A DNA stretch of 5,289 bases from Bacteroidales bacterium. Its GTDB lineage: Bacteria; Bacteroidota; Bacteroidia; Bacteroidales; Dysgonomonadaceae. Below the pieces are notes generated by a model. It made no database searches and was not told where the DNA came from. It saw only the letters and a list, made by a program, of their open reading frames with translations. The position numbers were made by a program, and so were the translations under genes. Of this stretch, positions 1 to 5,289 are shown in pieces; the first letter of the stretch is position 1, and the number at the start of each line of letters is the position of its first letter. The DNA lies in the NCBI GenBank assembly GCA_012728155.1, contig JAAYFR010000349.1, forward strand, positions 1-5,289, in the 5' to 3' direction.

Positions 1-280
1 CCCCCACCGCCACACACTCCATATTCTCCAGCTCCTGCCGGATCAACGCTAACTGGCGCTTCCAATCCTCCTCCACACTGGTAGGATGGAGTCCCATCAT
101 CGGATAAAAGAAACCGGGGTAATCCCGTACGCACTGTTTCAGCCGGGAGAGGGAGGCAAGGTCAATATTGGGCAGCAGTACCTTCACCACCCCCGCTTCT
201 TTGGCTCTGCGCACCACCTCCTCCAGGTCGGGTTCAAATTCTTCCACAAACAGATGGGCATGCGTATCAATCAGGTTCAT
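1..280 (-). CDS. tatD: TatD family metal-dependent hydrolase (N-terminal 93 residues, cut by the window edge)
   Basis: The minus-strand frame opens with ATG at 280-278 and stays open to the left edge, so only the N-terminal third of a roughly 250-260 residue protein is present. It begins MNLIDTHAHL; the HxH at residues 7 and 9 is the first metal-binding motif of the TatD/amidohydrolase fold. Further on come a strand ending in LLPNID, the MMGLHP motif around residue 61 (family form G-x-H-P) and, at the very edge, MECVAVG, the start of the family's A-x-GE-x-GLD motif whose Glu binds metal. TatD proteins are cytoplasmic TIM-barrel phosphohydrolases with 3'-5' DNase or RNase activity, linked to DNA repair and RNA turnover. 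The start codon overlaps the stop of the upstream gene by 4 nt (ATGA, 280-277), which suggests translational coupling. The family call is firm; which TatD paralogue it is cannot be told from this fragment. Confidence 0.93.
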   Translation of the reverse strand, partial: MNLIDTHAHLFVEEFEPDLEEVVRRAKEAGVVKVLLPNIDLASLSRLKQCVRDYPGFFYPMMGLHPTSVEEDWKRQLALIRQELENMECVAVG

Positions 281-972
281 TCTGCCACCTCTCCTTTTCT
301 ATAATAATAGATGATCCCATAGGCACGATTCTGGGCGAGCCGTTTTTCGGGAGGCAATCCGCTATTGTGCTTCTCCACCTCTTCCCATATCTCCAGGATG
401 ATCTTATCCACTCTCTCACGGTAATCGGCTACCTCCTGCAGCACGCGGGAGGTGGCCTTGCGGTGTAATTTCTGGGTCTGGTATCCTTCTTTAAAAAGGG
501 TAAACATCACCTTCACCTTGGCAATGGAAGGATTATAAATCGGCACTCCGTTCTGTGAAGTACGTCGGTTCTCGCCATCGATTATCTTTTGTCCCCACTC
601 CAGCAGTTGCTCGTTGGAGGTCAGATCGGGAACAACCATACCGGCTTTCTCCAACCCATAAAGGGCCAGTTGCCCCTCCTTGATTTCGGAGCGCATCACA
701 CACATATACAACACTTGAATGAAATGGGAGATATAGATGCGGGCATTTCTGGTCCGCTTGGCAAATGATTTGCCCGCTTTCACCTGTGTCTCGTACAACT
801 GCTGATAACGGGCGGAGAGATATTCGAAGTGGGTCAGCACGCTCTTGGCCTCCTCCAGCGTTCCCGTAGAAAATGAGAGCTGTTGAAAATCGGTGTCGGC
901 CGCTTTTTCCACTGCCGACCTCAAGGCCCGGATACGGGCGCTGTCTGTATTGGGTAATCTGCGATAGGGCAT
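277..972 (-). CDS. Conserved-looking hypothetical protein, 231 aa, helical and soluble
   Basis: I do not recognise a characterised family. The protein starts MPYRRLPNTDSARIRAL, an ordered motif that looks conserved rather than random; I believe proteins with a similar opening occur across Bacteroidales, but that is recollection, not a search. No signal peptide or membrane segment is visible. The composition is charged and helix-forming, with long amphipathic stretches around residues 38-64, 70-108 and 150-203, and a basic, aromatic end (RAYGIIYYYRKGEVAE). A short less helical part at about 133-150 contains GENRRTSQNGVPIYNPS. The ATG at 972 follows the polyprenyl synthetase stop by 11 nt, and its TGA overlaps the tatD start by 4 nt, so it is the middle gene of a three-gene unit. 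The tight packing and in-frame length make it a real gene. Its role is unknown; the helical charged make-up would fit a nucleic-acid or protein-binding adaptor, but that is only a guess. Confidence 0.88.
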   Translation of the reverse strand: MPYRRLPNTDSARIRALRSAVEKAADTDFQQLSFSTGTLEEAKSVLTHFEYLSARYQQLYETQVKAGKSFAKRTRNARIYISHFIQVLYMCVMRSEIKEGQLALYGLEKAGMVVPDLTSNEQLLEWGQKIIDGENRRTSQNGVPIYNPSIAKVKVMFTLFKEGYQTQKLHRKATSRVLQEVADYRERVDKIILEIWEEVEKHNSGLPPEKRLAQNRAYGIIYYYRKGEVAE

Positions 973-983
973 CTAAATCGTAG

Positions 984-1961
984 CTATTTTTCTCTGTACA
1001 TCAAATTTTCCGACAAATTGATCAAATCTCTTTTCTGATGGTCGGGGATATTCACCAATGAGAGGAAATCGAGTGATGCAAGGTAATACTTTTCGATTAG
1101 ATTTTCAACCACAAATTTCAAATTTAATTGATCATAAATCTTTTTAACAAACCCGATTTTCTCGTCGGGATCATATTCGGTTGCGGTCAACCATCGCTGC
1201 AGTGCCTCTCGTTCTGCATGGCCCGCATTCTTCAGACTCCTGATCAACAGGAATGTTTTCTTATTGCACAAGATATCGCCGCCAATCTTCTTGCCAAAGG
1301 TTTCCGGATTACCATAGACATCCAGCAGGTCATCTTTGAGTTGAAATGCCAATCCCAAATGAATACCAAATTGATAGAGCAGGTCGGCATCCTCGACCGG
1401 CGCCCGGGCTATGAGTGCGCCAATCTTCAAAGCAGCCCCGATGAGGACGGCCGTTTTTAGCCGTATCATCTTTAAATATTCCTCTTCGGTGACGTCGAGG
1501 CGCTGTTCAAAATCCATGTCGTATTGCTGCCCCTCGCATATATGCATGGCAGTTGTGGTGAAAAGCGCCAAAATATCGGGCAGCAGATCCGCAGGTACCT
1601 TCGCGATATATCTGTAGGCCTCAATCAGCAAGGCATCTCCCGACAAGATCGCGCTATTCTCGCTCCATCTCTTATGGAGGGTCGGATATCCCCGCCTCAA
1701 GTCGGCGTTATCCATCAGGTCGTCGTGTACCAGCGAGAAATTATGGAAGATCTCCACCGCCAAGGCGGCATCCATCACCTCGTCGCTCTCTTTCCCGAAA
1801 AGGTCGGCCGCCATCAGTGTCAACAGTGGCCTGAGGCGCTTCCCACCGATCGACAACACATATTCGGCAGGAATAAACAGTGTCCGCGGCTCATACCCTT
1901 TCAAGACACCCTTGACGGCCTCTTCAATACGTTCTTCAAAAACCGATATCTTATGCTTCAT
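984..1961 (-). CDS. Trans-isoprenyl (polyprenyl) diphosphate synthase, 325 aa
   Basis: This enzyme condenses isopentenyl diphosphate onto an allylic diphosphate to make linear prenyl diphosphates in the cytoplasm. Family hallmarks, numbered from ATG 1961: GGKRLRP at 39-45 (IPP binding), the first Asp-rich motif DDLMD at 80-84 followed by RR at 89-90, LKT at 168-170, the second Asp-rich motif DDLLD at 210-214, and a KK at 224-225. The length is normal for the family. The frame stays open upstream to a TTG at 2000, but that stretch lies inside a terminator hairpin and would add MNPKSSFFLVWMA, which the family does not need; family alignment by eye favours ATG 1961, with ATG 1967 next. A purine stretch AAAGGA near 2010-2015 could serve the TTG, so the longer form is not excluded. 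Phe75 and Ser76 just before the first motif suggest a short product (C15-C20) rather than a long quinone tail, so I give no ispA/ispB symbol. First gene of the unit with the 231-aa protein and tatD. Confidence 0.93.
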   Translation of the reverse strand: MKHKISVFEERIEEAVKGVLKGYEPRTLFIPAEYVLSIGGKRLRPLLTLMAADLFGKESDEVMDAALAVEIFHNFSLVHDDLMDNADLRRGYPTLHKRWSENSAILSGDALLIEAYRYIAKVPADLLPDILALFTTTAMHICEGQQYDMDFEQRLDVTEEEYLKMIRLKTAVLIGAALKIGALIARAPVEDADLLYQFGIHLGLAFQLKDDLLDVYGNPETFGKKIGGDILCNKKTFLLIRSLKNAGHAEREALQRWLTATEYDPDEKIGFVKKIYDQLNLKFVVENLIEKYYLASLDFLSLVNIPDHQKRDLINLSENLMYREK

Positions 1962-1975
1962 CGCCATCCATACCA

Positions 1976-2009
1976 GAAAAAAGCTGCTTTTGGGATTCAA
2001 AAGCAGCTT
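1976..2009 (-). terminator. Intrinsic terminator downstream of tonB
   Basis: Arms at 1981-1992 and 1998-2009 are perfect reverse complements (12 bp) around a 5-nt loop. Read on the minus strand, the second arm CAAAAGCAGCTT runs straight into more T residues, giving six T in a row down to 1977. This is a Rho-independent terminator for transcripts leaving tonB, 22 nt after its stop codon. On the plus strand the hairpin is not followed by a T run, so it acts one way. It ends only about 15-20 nt before the polyprenyl synthetase start codon at 1961. Confidence 0.85.
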
Positions 2010-2031
2010 CCTTTAGATTTCTATAATTATT

Positions 2032-2730
2032 TTAGTTCTGTAAGCGGAATACTACCGGCAGTGTAAATCGTACACGAACCGCCGATCCACGCTGTTTTCC
2101 GGGTTTCCAGCGAGGCATCTGCTGGATCACGCGAACCGCCTCCCTGTCGAGTGAGGGGTCCTGTCCCCGTACCACCTGTACGTCGGTGATACTTCCGTCG
2201 CGTTCCACTACAAAGTTACAGATTACACGACCTTGGATACCATTCTCCTGTGCAATCACCGGATATTTGATATTGTCGCTCAGGAACTTCATCATGGCTG
2301 CTTGTCCACCGGGGAATTCCGGCTGCTCTTCCACCACTACGAAGATCTCTTCTGTGACCTCTTCCACTTTAGGTTTCGGTGGTGGAGGCGGAATATAAAT
2401 CTCTGTCTGTCTTTGGGACTGGTCGTCTTCCGACTTGATCTCCATCCTGGTATCCACTTTCTCTTCTACCACCTCGATAATTTCGGGTGTTTCCGGTTCT
2501 GGTGGTGGTGGAGGTGGTGGTGGAGGTGGTTCACGACGAGTGATCTCAATCTCCTCTTCGGCCGTCACATCGGCAACCAGGACATTTTCATCCAGTTTCC
2601 GGGTTTCGGTCGACCATTCAAAAGCGAAGAAAAGGAGTGAGATACCGAGCACCATACCCATCAGGATATAGGTGTTTCGATGTCTTTCCAGATTCGCTTT
2701 CGGCGATTTTTTTACTTCATCTTTGTTCAT
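2032..2730 (-). CDS. tonB: Energy transducer TonB, 232 aa
   Basis: TonB spans the periplasm and passes proton-motive force from an ExbB-ExbD motor in the inner membrane to TonB-dependent outer-membrane receptors. Visible layout: a basic cytoplasmic N-terminus (residues 1-20), one uncleaved membrane anchor at about 21-38 (YILMGMVLGISLLFFAFEW), an acidic stretch, ten consecutive prolines at 68-77 (codons at 2500-2529), a Glu/Val-rich spacer, a second run of five prolines at 114-118 followed by KPK, and the C-terminal TonB domain from about 138 to 230. The domain shows the common Bacteroidota pattern: EFPGGQAAMMKFL, then IKYP, GIQGRV, DGSITDV, LDREAVR, W-x-PG and a final LPVVFRL. ATG 2730 has an A-rich leader (AAAAAGATTCACA) and a clear promoter upstream. 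No exbB or exbD lies in the window, so the partner motor must be elsewhere. The gene is followed by its own terminator. Confidence 0.95.
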   Translation of the reverse strand: MNKDEVKKSPKANLERHRNTYILMGMVLGISLLFFAFEWSTETRKLDENVLVADVTAEEEIEITRREPPPPPPPPPPEPETPEIIEVVEEKVDTRMEIKSEDDQSQRQTEIYIPPPPPKPKVEEVTEEIFVVVEEQPEFPGGQAAMMKFLSDNIKYPVIAQENGIQGRVICNFVVERDGSITDVQVVRGQDPSLDREAVRVIQQMPRWKPGKQRGSAVRVRFTLPVVFRLQN

Positions 2731-2779
2731 TGTGAATCTTTTTAATCAACTGCTTTTTTCTTTTCACTCTGTTTAAATA

Positions 2780-2812
2780 CAAAAATAGCTATTTTTTTCT
2801 TCCGTAGCGCAA
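2780..2812 (-). promoter_or_regulatory. Probable housekeeping promoter of tonB (Bacteroidota type)
   Basis: On the minus strand, positions 2787-2780 read TATTTTTG, an exact match to the Bacteroidota -7 element TAnnTTTG. A TTG at 2812-2810 sits 22 bp upstream and could be the -33 element, although that spacing is slightly long. Transcription would begin near 2773-2775, leaving a leader of about 45 nt before ATG 2730. The consensus is established for the group; use of this copy is inferred. Confidence 0.55.
2781..2796. repeat. Perfect 16-bp palindrome over the tonB -7 element
   Basis: AAAAATAGCTATTTTT at 2781-2796 equals its own reverse complement and covers all but one base of the tonB -7 box. 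It could be an operator for a dimeric regulator, or a by-product of A/T richness around the promoter. The central six bases TAGCTA carry most of the information. No second copy was seen in the window. Confidence 0.45.
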
Positions 2813-2975
2813 TTTATAAAGAAAATTACGAAAAAAAACGCTTTTTCATTTCTTTAATTGGGTTTATCAACTTTTTCACATTTCCATGACCCCTTTTTCC
2901 CTGCCCGTCTCACGCCTCAATTCGATTCACCCGGAATTGTGTCGATTTCGGTTGGGCGGGTGCATGACGGACCAT

Positions 2976-3473
2976 CTACTTCACCTTATATATATCTTTC
3001 AGGTTTCTGCCATACCCGTCATAGTCCAATCCATACCCCACAATAAAGTCATTGGGGATCTCCAGGGCCACATAATCGATGGTGAGTTTCTGCCGCAATG
3101 CAGCCGGTTTAAAAAGCAGGGTGGCAATTCTCACCTCCCCCGGGTTATATTTCTCCAGCTCCTTCTTGAGGGAGACCATCGTATTTCCGCTATCCACAAT
3201 ATCCTCCACAATCACCACGCTCCGTCCTTCGATGCGCTCATTCAACCCCAGCACCTCCTGCACTTTGTTGGTGGAAGAGGTGCCATGATAGGAGGCGAGG
3301 CGCACAAAGGTGATCTCACTGGGGATGGAGACCTCTTTCATCAGCTCTCCGGCGAACATGAAAGCACCGTTGAGCACCGCCAGAAAGATCGGCTTCCTCC
3401 CTCTCAGATCTGAGTCTATCTGTTTGGCAATCCGCTTTATTCCCTCTTCAATAATCTCTTGTCCGATAAACAA
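2976..3473 (-). CDS. hpt: Hypoxanthine phosphoribosyltransferase (N-terminus uncertain)
   Basis: The enzyme converts hypoxanthine (and usually guanine) plus PRPP into IMP or GMP in purine salvage, in the cytosol. Numbered from the TTG at 3473: the pyrophosphate loop LNGAF at 34-38, the flexible-loop segment SYHGTSST at 61-68, the PRPP-binding signature VVIVEDIVDSGNT at 86-98 with Glu90-Asp91 and Asp94, LLFKP at 119-123 for purine contact, and IPNDFIVGYGLDYDGYGRNL from 139, ending DIYKVK. All catalytic parts are intact. The odd point is the start: a TAG at 3476-3474 closes the frame directly before TTG 3473, and no in-frame ATG occurs until the middle of the fold (Met39). The open frame encodes 165 residues, about 9-12 fewer than usual. 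An ATG at 3490 with an A-rich leader is off by one base and would supply the missing residues. Single gene with its own promoter, divergent from lon. Confidence 0.94.
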   Translation of the reverse strand: MFIGQEIIEEGIKRIAKQIDSDLRGRKPIFLAVLNGAFMFAGELMKEVSIPSEITFVRLASYHGTSSTNKVQEVLGLNERIEGRSVVIVEDIVDSGNTMVSLKKELEKYNPGEVRIATLLFKPAALRQKLTIDYVALEIPNDFIVGYGLDYDGYGRNLKDIYKVK

Positions 3474-3534
3474 CTAAAACTGTTTATCATTGATGGTTAT
3501 CACTTTTTTCACTATTCGAGATTCTTTAAAGCGT

Positions 3535-3564
3535 CAAAATTACTACTTTTTATGATTGTACAAA
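3535..3564 (-). promoter_or_regulatory. Probable promoter of hpt (Bacteroidota type)
   Basis: The minus strand reads TAATTTTG at 3542-3535, an exact TAnnTTTG -7 element, with TTTG at 3564-3561 as the -33 element and an 18-bp spacer. This is the better of the two promoters in the window. The predicted transcript start is near 3528-3530, about 40 nt before ATG 3490 and about 55 nt before TTG 3473. Confidence 0.6.
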
Positions 3565-3571
3565 AATTTTT

Positions 3572-3685
3572 ATGAAAAATATAGCAGTCATGCCGCCATC
3601 CCGCTATTTCAGCATCTTTGGCACGGATTTTGATTATATCATCAACGAGAAAACCCAAAACAAAAGTACACATTATCTGTTCTAA
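3572..3685 (+). CDS. Possible 37-codon small ORF in the lon leader
   Basis: An ATG at 3572 opens 37 codons that end with TAA at 3683-3685, 28 nt before the lon start and in a different frame. The peptide begins MKNIAVMPPSRYFSIFG and continues with TDFDYIINEK, ending HYLF. I recognise no family. An A-rich stretch (ACAAAAATTTTT) just before the ATG resembles a Bacteroidota ribosome-binding leader, and the body is richer in G+C than its flanks, as coding DNA often is. It has no clear membrane segment. It could be a leader peptide for lon, a small protein, the remnant of a longer gene, or chance. Evidence is weak. Confidence 0.25.
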   Translation: MKNIAVMPPSRYFSIFGTDFDYIINEKTQNKSTHYLF

Positions 3686-3688
3686 GAG

Positions 3689-3712
3689 AGAGACAAACAT
3701 AGAGACAAACGT
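3689..3712 (+). repeat. Two tandem 12-bp units just before the lon start
   Basis: AGAGACAAACAT at 3689-3700 is followed at once by AGAGACAAACGT at 3701-3712, 11 of 12 bases identical. The second copy ends 1 nt before ATG 3714, so the repeat occupies the ribosome-binding region of lon. The AGAGA part is the only purine-rich SD-like stretch near the start, so the unit may present a duplicated weak ribosome-binding site. Confidence 0.7.
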
Positions 3713-3713
3713 G

Positions 3714-5289
3714 ATGATGAATCCATTTAAAAAACATGCAACCCCCGACGAGTATCCCGAAGCAAACGTCATATCCTTTATTGCCAGCGATTTCGTGGAC
3801 GGAAATCAGGAGATAGAGGAATCCCGGCTGGAGGAGAGCATTCCCCTGCTTCCGTTACGCAACACCATTGTCTTTCCCGGCAGCACACTGCCCATATCGG
3901 TAGGACGGAGAAAATCGCTGGAGCTGATCAAATCGCTGGGCAAGAAACAAAAATATATCGGTCTGGTATGTCAGAAAGATTCCACCGTAGATAATCCCGA
4001 TGAGGGCGATCTTTACCCCGTCGGCGTCATTGCCGAAGTGATCCGGGTGATCGAATTGGGAGACAACAACCTCAGCATCATCGTACAGGCAAGAAAACGG
4101 TTCGAATGGCAACAGATTGTCCAGAGCGAGCCCTATATGAAGGCCACCTTCAAGATAAAGGAGACGCTGAAGGCATCGAAAGAAGACAAAGAGTTTAAGG
4201 CGATTCTCGACTCCATCCGCGAGTCGATGCTCAATATGCTCCATATGCTGGGCGAGCCACCCCGCGAGCTGCTGCAGACCCTCAACAGCGAAGCTTTCTC
4301 CGACATGCTGATCAGCTATAGCGGTACCAACCTGCCGATCGAAGGGCATGAGAAGCAGGAGTTGCTGAACATCAACGACGAGAAGGAACAGGCCTACCGA
4401 CTGCTGATGATCCTCAACCGCGAGTCGCAGGTGTTGGAGTTGAAGATGAACATCCAGATGAAGACCCGTGAAGATCTGAACCAGCAACAGAAAGAGTATT
4501 TCCTGCAGCAGCAGATCAAAACCATCCAGGAGGAGTTGGGAGGCAATACCCAGCAGATAGAGATCGACGAGTTCCGGAAAAAGGCGAAAGCGAAGAGATG
4601 GAACAGCGAGGTGGCACAGACCTTCGAGAAAGAGGTGCAGAAGCTGGAACGGTTAAATCCGCAATCGCCGGACTATTCGGTGCAGTTCGGCTATCTGCAG
4701 ACTATCCTCGAACTGCCGTGGGATCTCTACACCAAAGACAACTTCAACCTGAAGAATGCCCAGAAGGTACTCGACAAGGATCATTTCGGTATGGAGAAGG
4801 TGAAGGAGCGGATTATCGAACACTTGGCCGTATTGAAACTGAAGGGCGACCTGAAGTCGCCGATCCTCTGTCTCTACGGCCCCCCCGGCGTAGGAAAGAC
4901 CTCACTGGGGAAATCCATCGCCGAAGCACTCAACCGCAAATATGTACGCATCTCGCTGGGCGGCCTGCATGATGAAGCCGAGATACGGGGTCACCGCCGC
5001 ACCTATATCGGCGCAATCCCCGGCAGGATCATCCAAAACATACAAAAGGCAGGCTCCTCCAATCCCGTTTTCGTATTGGACGAAGTGGACAAGATAGGCA
5101 ACGACTTCCGGGGGGACCCCTCTTCGGCGCTGCTCGAAGTGTTAGACCCGGAGCAGAACTTCGCCTTTCACGACAACTACCTCTCGATTGACTACGACTT
5201 GGCGAAAGTGCTCTTCATTGCCACGGCAAACAACCTGAATTCCATCCCCCGGCCGCTGATCGACCGGATGGAGATGATTGATGTAGGGG
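3714..5289 (+). CDS. lon: ATP-dependent protease Lon (N-terminal 525 residues, cut by the window edge)
   Basis: Lon is a cytoplasmic hexameric AAA+ serine protease that removes misfolded and selected regulatory proteins. Numbered from ATG 3714: a short variable N-terminus (1-42); the LON substrate-binding domain from about 43 (IPLLPLRNTIVFPG) to about 242; a Gln-rich helical linker (YFLQQQIKTIQEELGG near 262-277); then the AAA+ module with LPWDLYT at 334-340, Walker A GPPGVGKT at 389-396, EIRGHRRTYIGAIPG containing pore-loop Tyr431-Ile432, Walker B VFVLDEVDK at 452-460, DPSSALLEVLDPEQN, sensor-1 TANN at 504-507, and the Arg of IDRMEMI near 518. The frame runs off the right edge before sensor 2 and the Ser-Lys protease domain (about 300 residues missing). 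ATG 3714 and ATG 3717 are adjacent and in frame; either may start, and a GTG at 3711 is less likely. No exact TAnnTTTG promoter was found upstream on this strand. Confidence 0.97.
   Translation, partial: MMNPFKKHATPDEYPEANVISFIASDFVDGNQEIEESRLEESIPLLPLRNTIVFPGSTLPISVGRRKSLELIKSLGKKQKYIGLVCQKDSTVDNPDEGDLYPVGVIAEVIRVIELGDNNLSIIVQARKRFEWQQIVQSEPYMKATFKIKETLKASKEDKEFKAILDSIRESMLNMLHMLGEPPRELLQTLNSEAFSDMLISYSGTNLPIEGHEKQELLNINDEKEQAYRLLMILNRESQVLELKMNIQMKTREDLNQQQKEYFLQQQIKTIQEELGGNTQQIEIDEFRKKAKAKRWNSEVAQTFEKEVQKLERLNPQSPDYSVQFGYLQTILELPWDLYTKDNFNLKNAQKVLDKDHFGMEKVKERIIEHLAVLKLKGDLKSPILCLYGPPGVGKTSLGKSIAEALNRKYVRISLGGLHDEAEIRGHRRTYIGAIPGRIIQNIQKAGSSNPVFVLDEVDKIGNDFRGDPSSALLEVLDPEQNFAFHDNYLSIDYDLAKVLFIATANNLNSIPRPLIDRMEMIDVG

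Noticed and set aside
1998..2000. TTG at 2000 as the polyprenyl synthetase start
   Set aside because: It falls in the loop/stem of the terminator and adds residues the family does not need; kept only as an alternative because AAAGGA lies upstream.
1524..2066. A 180-codon plus-strand open frame
   Set aside because: It lies antisense to polyprenyl synthetase and crosses the terminator; it has no motif of its own.
2233..2640. Plus-strand frames with Trp/Arg-rich or Gly-rich runs opposite tonB
   Set aside because: The runs are simply the complement of the TonB proline codons read in other frames.
2918..2939. Inverted repeat CAATTC/GAATTG as a terminator for hpt
   Set aside because: The stem is only 6 bp with a 10-nt loop and no T run follows on the minus strand.
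2886..3413. A 175-codon plus-strand open frame opposite hpt
   Set aside because: HPRT motifs on the minus strand explain the region; the plus frame has no recognisable content.
3613..3620. CATCTTTG as a -7 element for lon
   Set aside because: It misses the first base of TAnnTTTG, has no -33 partner at the right distance, and lies inside the candidate small ORF.
3512..3772. An 86-codon minus-strand open frame between hpt and lon
   Set aside because: It runs antisense into the first 59 bases of lon, overlaps the hpt promoter, has no recognisable domain and a Cys/Phe-rich composition typical of chance frames.
3855..4487. A 210-codon minus-strand open frame rich in Leu, Gln and His
   Set aside because: It is the antisense shadow of the lon N-terminal domain, whose frame has continuous family motifs.

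Overview
The window looks like ordinary chromosome from a member of the Bacteroidota, most likely order Bacteroidales. The evidence is the TonB protein type (two proline runs and a C-terminal domain entered through FPGG), two matches to the Bacteroidota housekeeping promoter (TAnnTTTG with an upstream TTG/TTTG), A-rich rather than strong Shine-Dalgarno leaders, and the sequence style of the HPRT, polyprenyl synthetase and Lon proteins. I see no mobile element, tRNA, rRNA or CRISPR array.

Layout. Positions 1-2730 are all on the minus strand. Read in the direction of transcription they are: a tonB-type energy transducer (2730-2032) with a good promoter and a strong intrinsic terminator; a trans-isoprenyl diphosphate synthase (1961-984); an uncharacterised 231-residue helical protein (972-277); and a TatD-family metal-dependent hydrolase (280 to the left edge, 3' end missing). 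The last three are packed with an 11-nt gap and a 4-nt ATGA overlap, so they very probably form one operon. Positions 2731-2975 are an AT-rich intergenic stretch holding the tonB promoter. Next comes hpt, hypoxanthine phosphoribosyltransferase (minus strand, ending at 2976). From about 3491 to 3713 lies a divergent intergenic region carrying the hpt promoter, a possible 37-codon small ORF and a 12-bp tandem repeat. From 3714 to the right edge, on the plus strand, is the N-terminal two thirds of the ATP-dependent protease Lon.

Functionally these are housekeeping genes: isoprenoid chain building, DNA/3'-end nuclease activity (TatD), outer-membrane energisation (TonB), purine salvage (Hpt) and protein quality control (Lon). 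Nothing in the window forms an obvious new system. The points most worth checking are local: the hpt reading frame seems to lack its usual first nine or so residues and would be restored by one extra base; a textbook terminator sits directly against the polyprenyl synthetase start codon; a small ORF precedes lon; and the middle gene of the isoprenoid/TatD operon has no known function.
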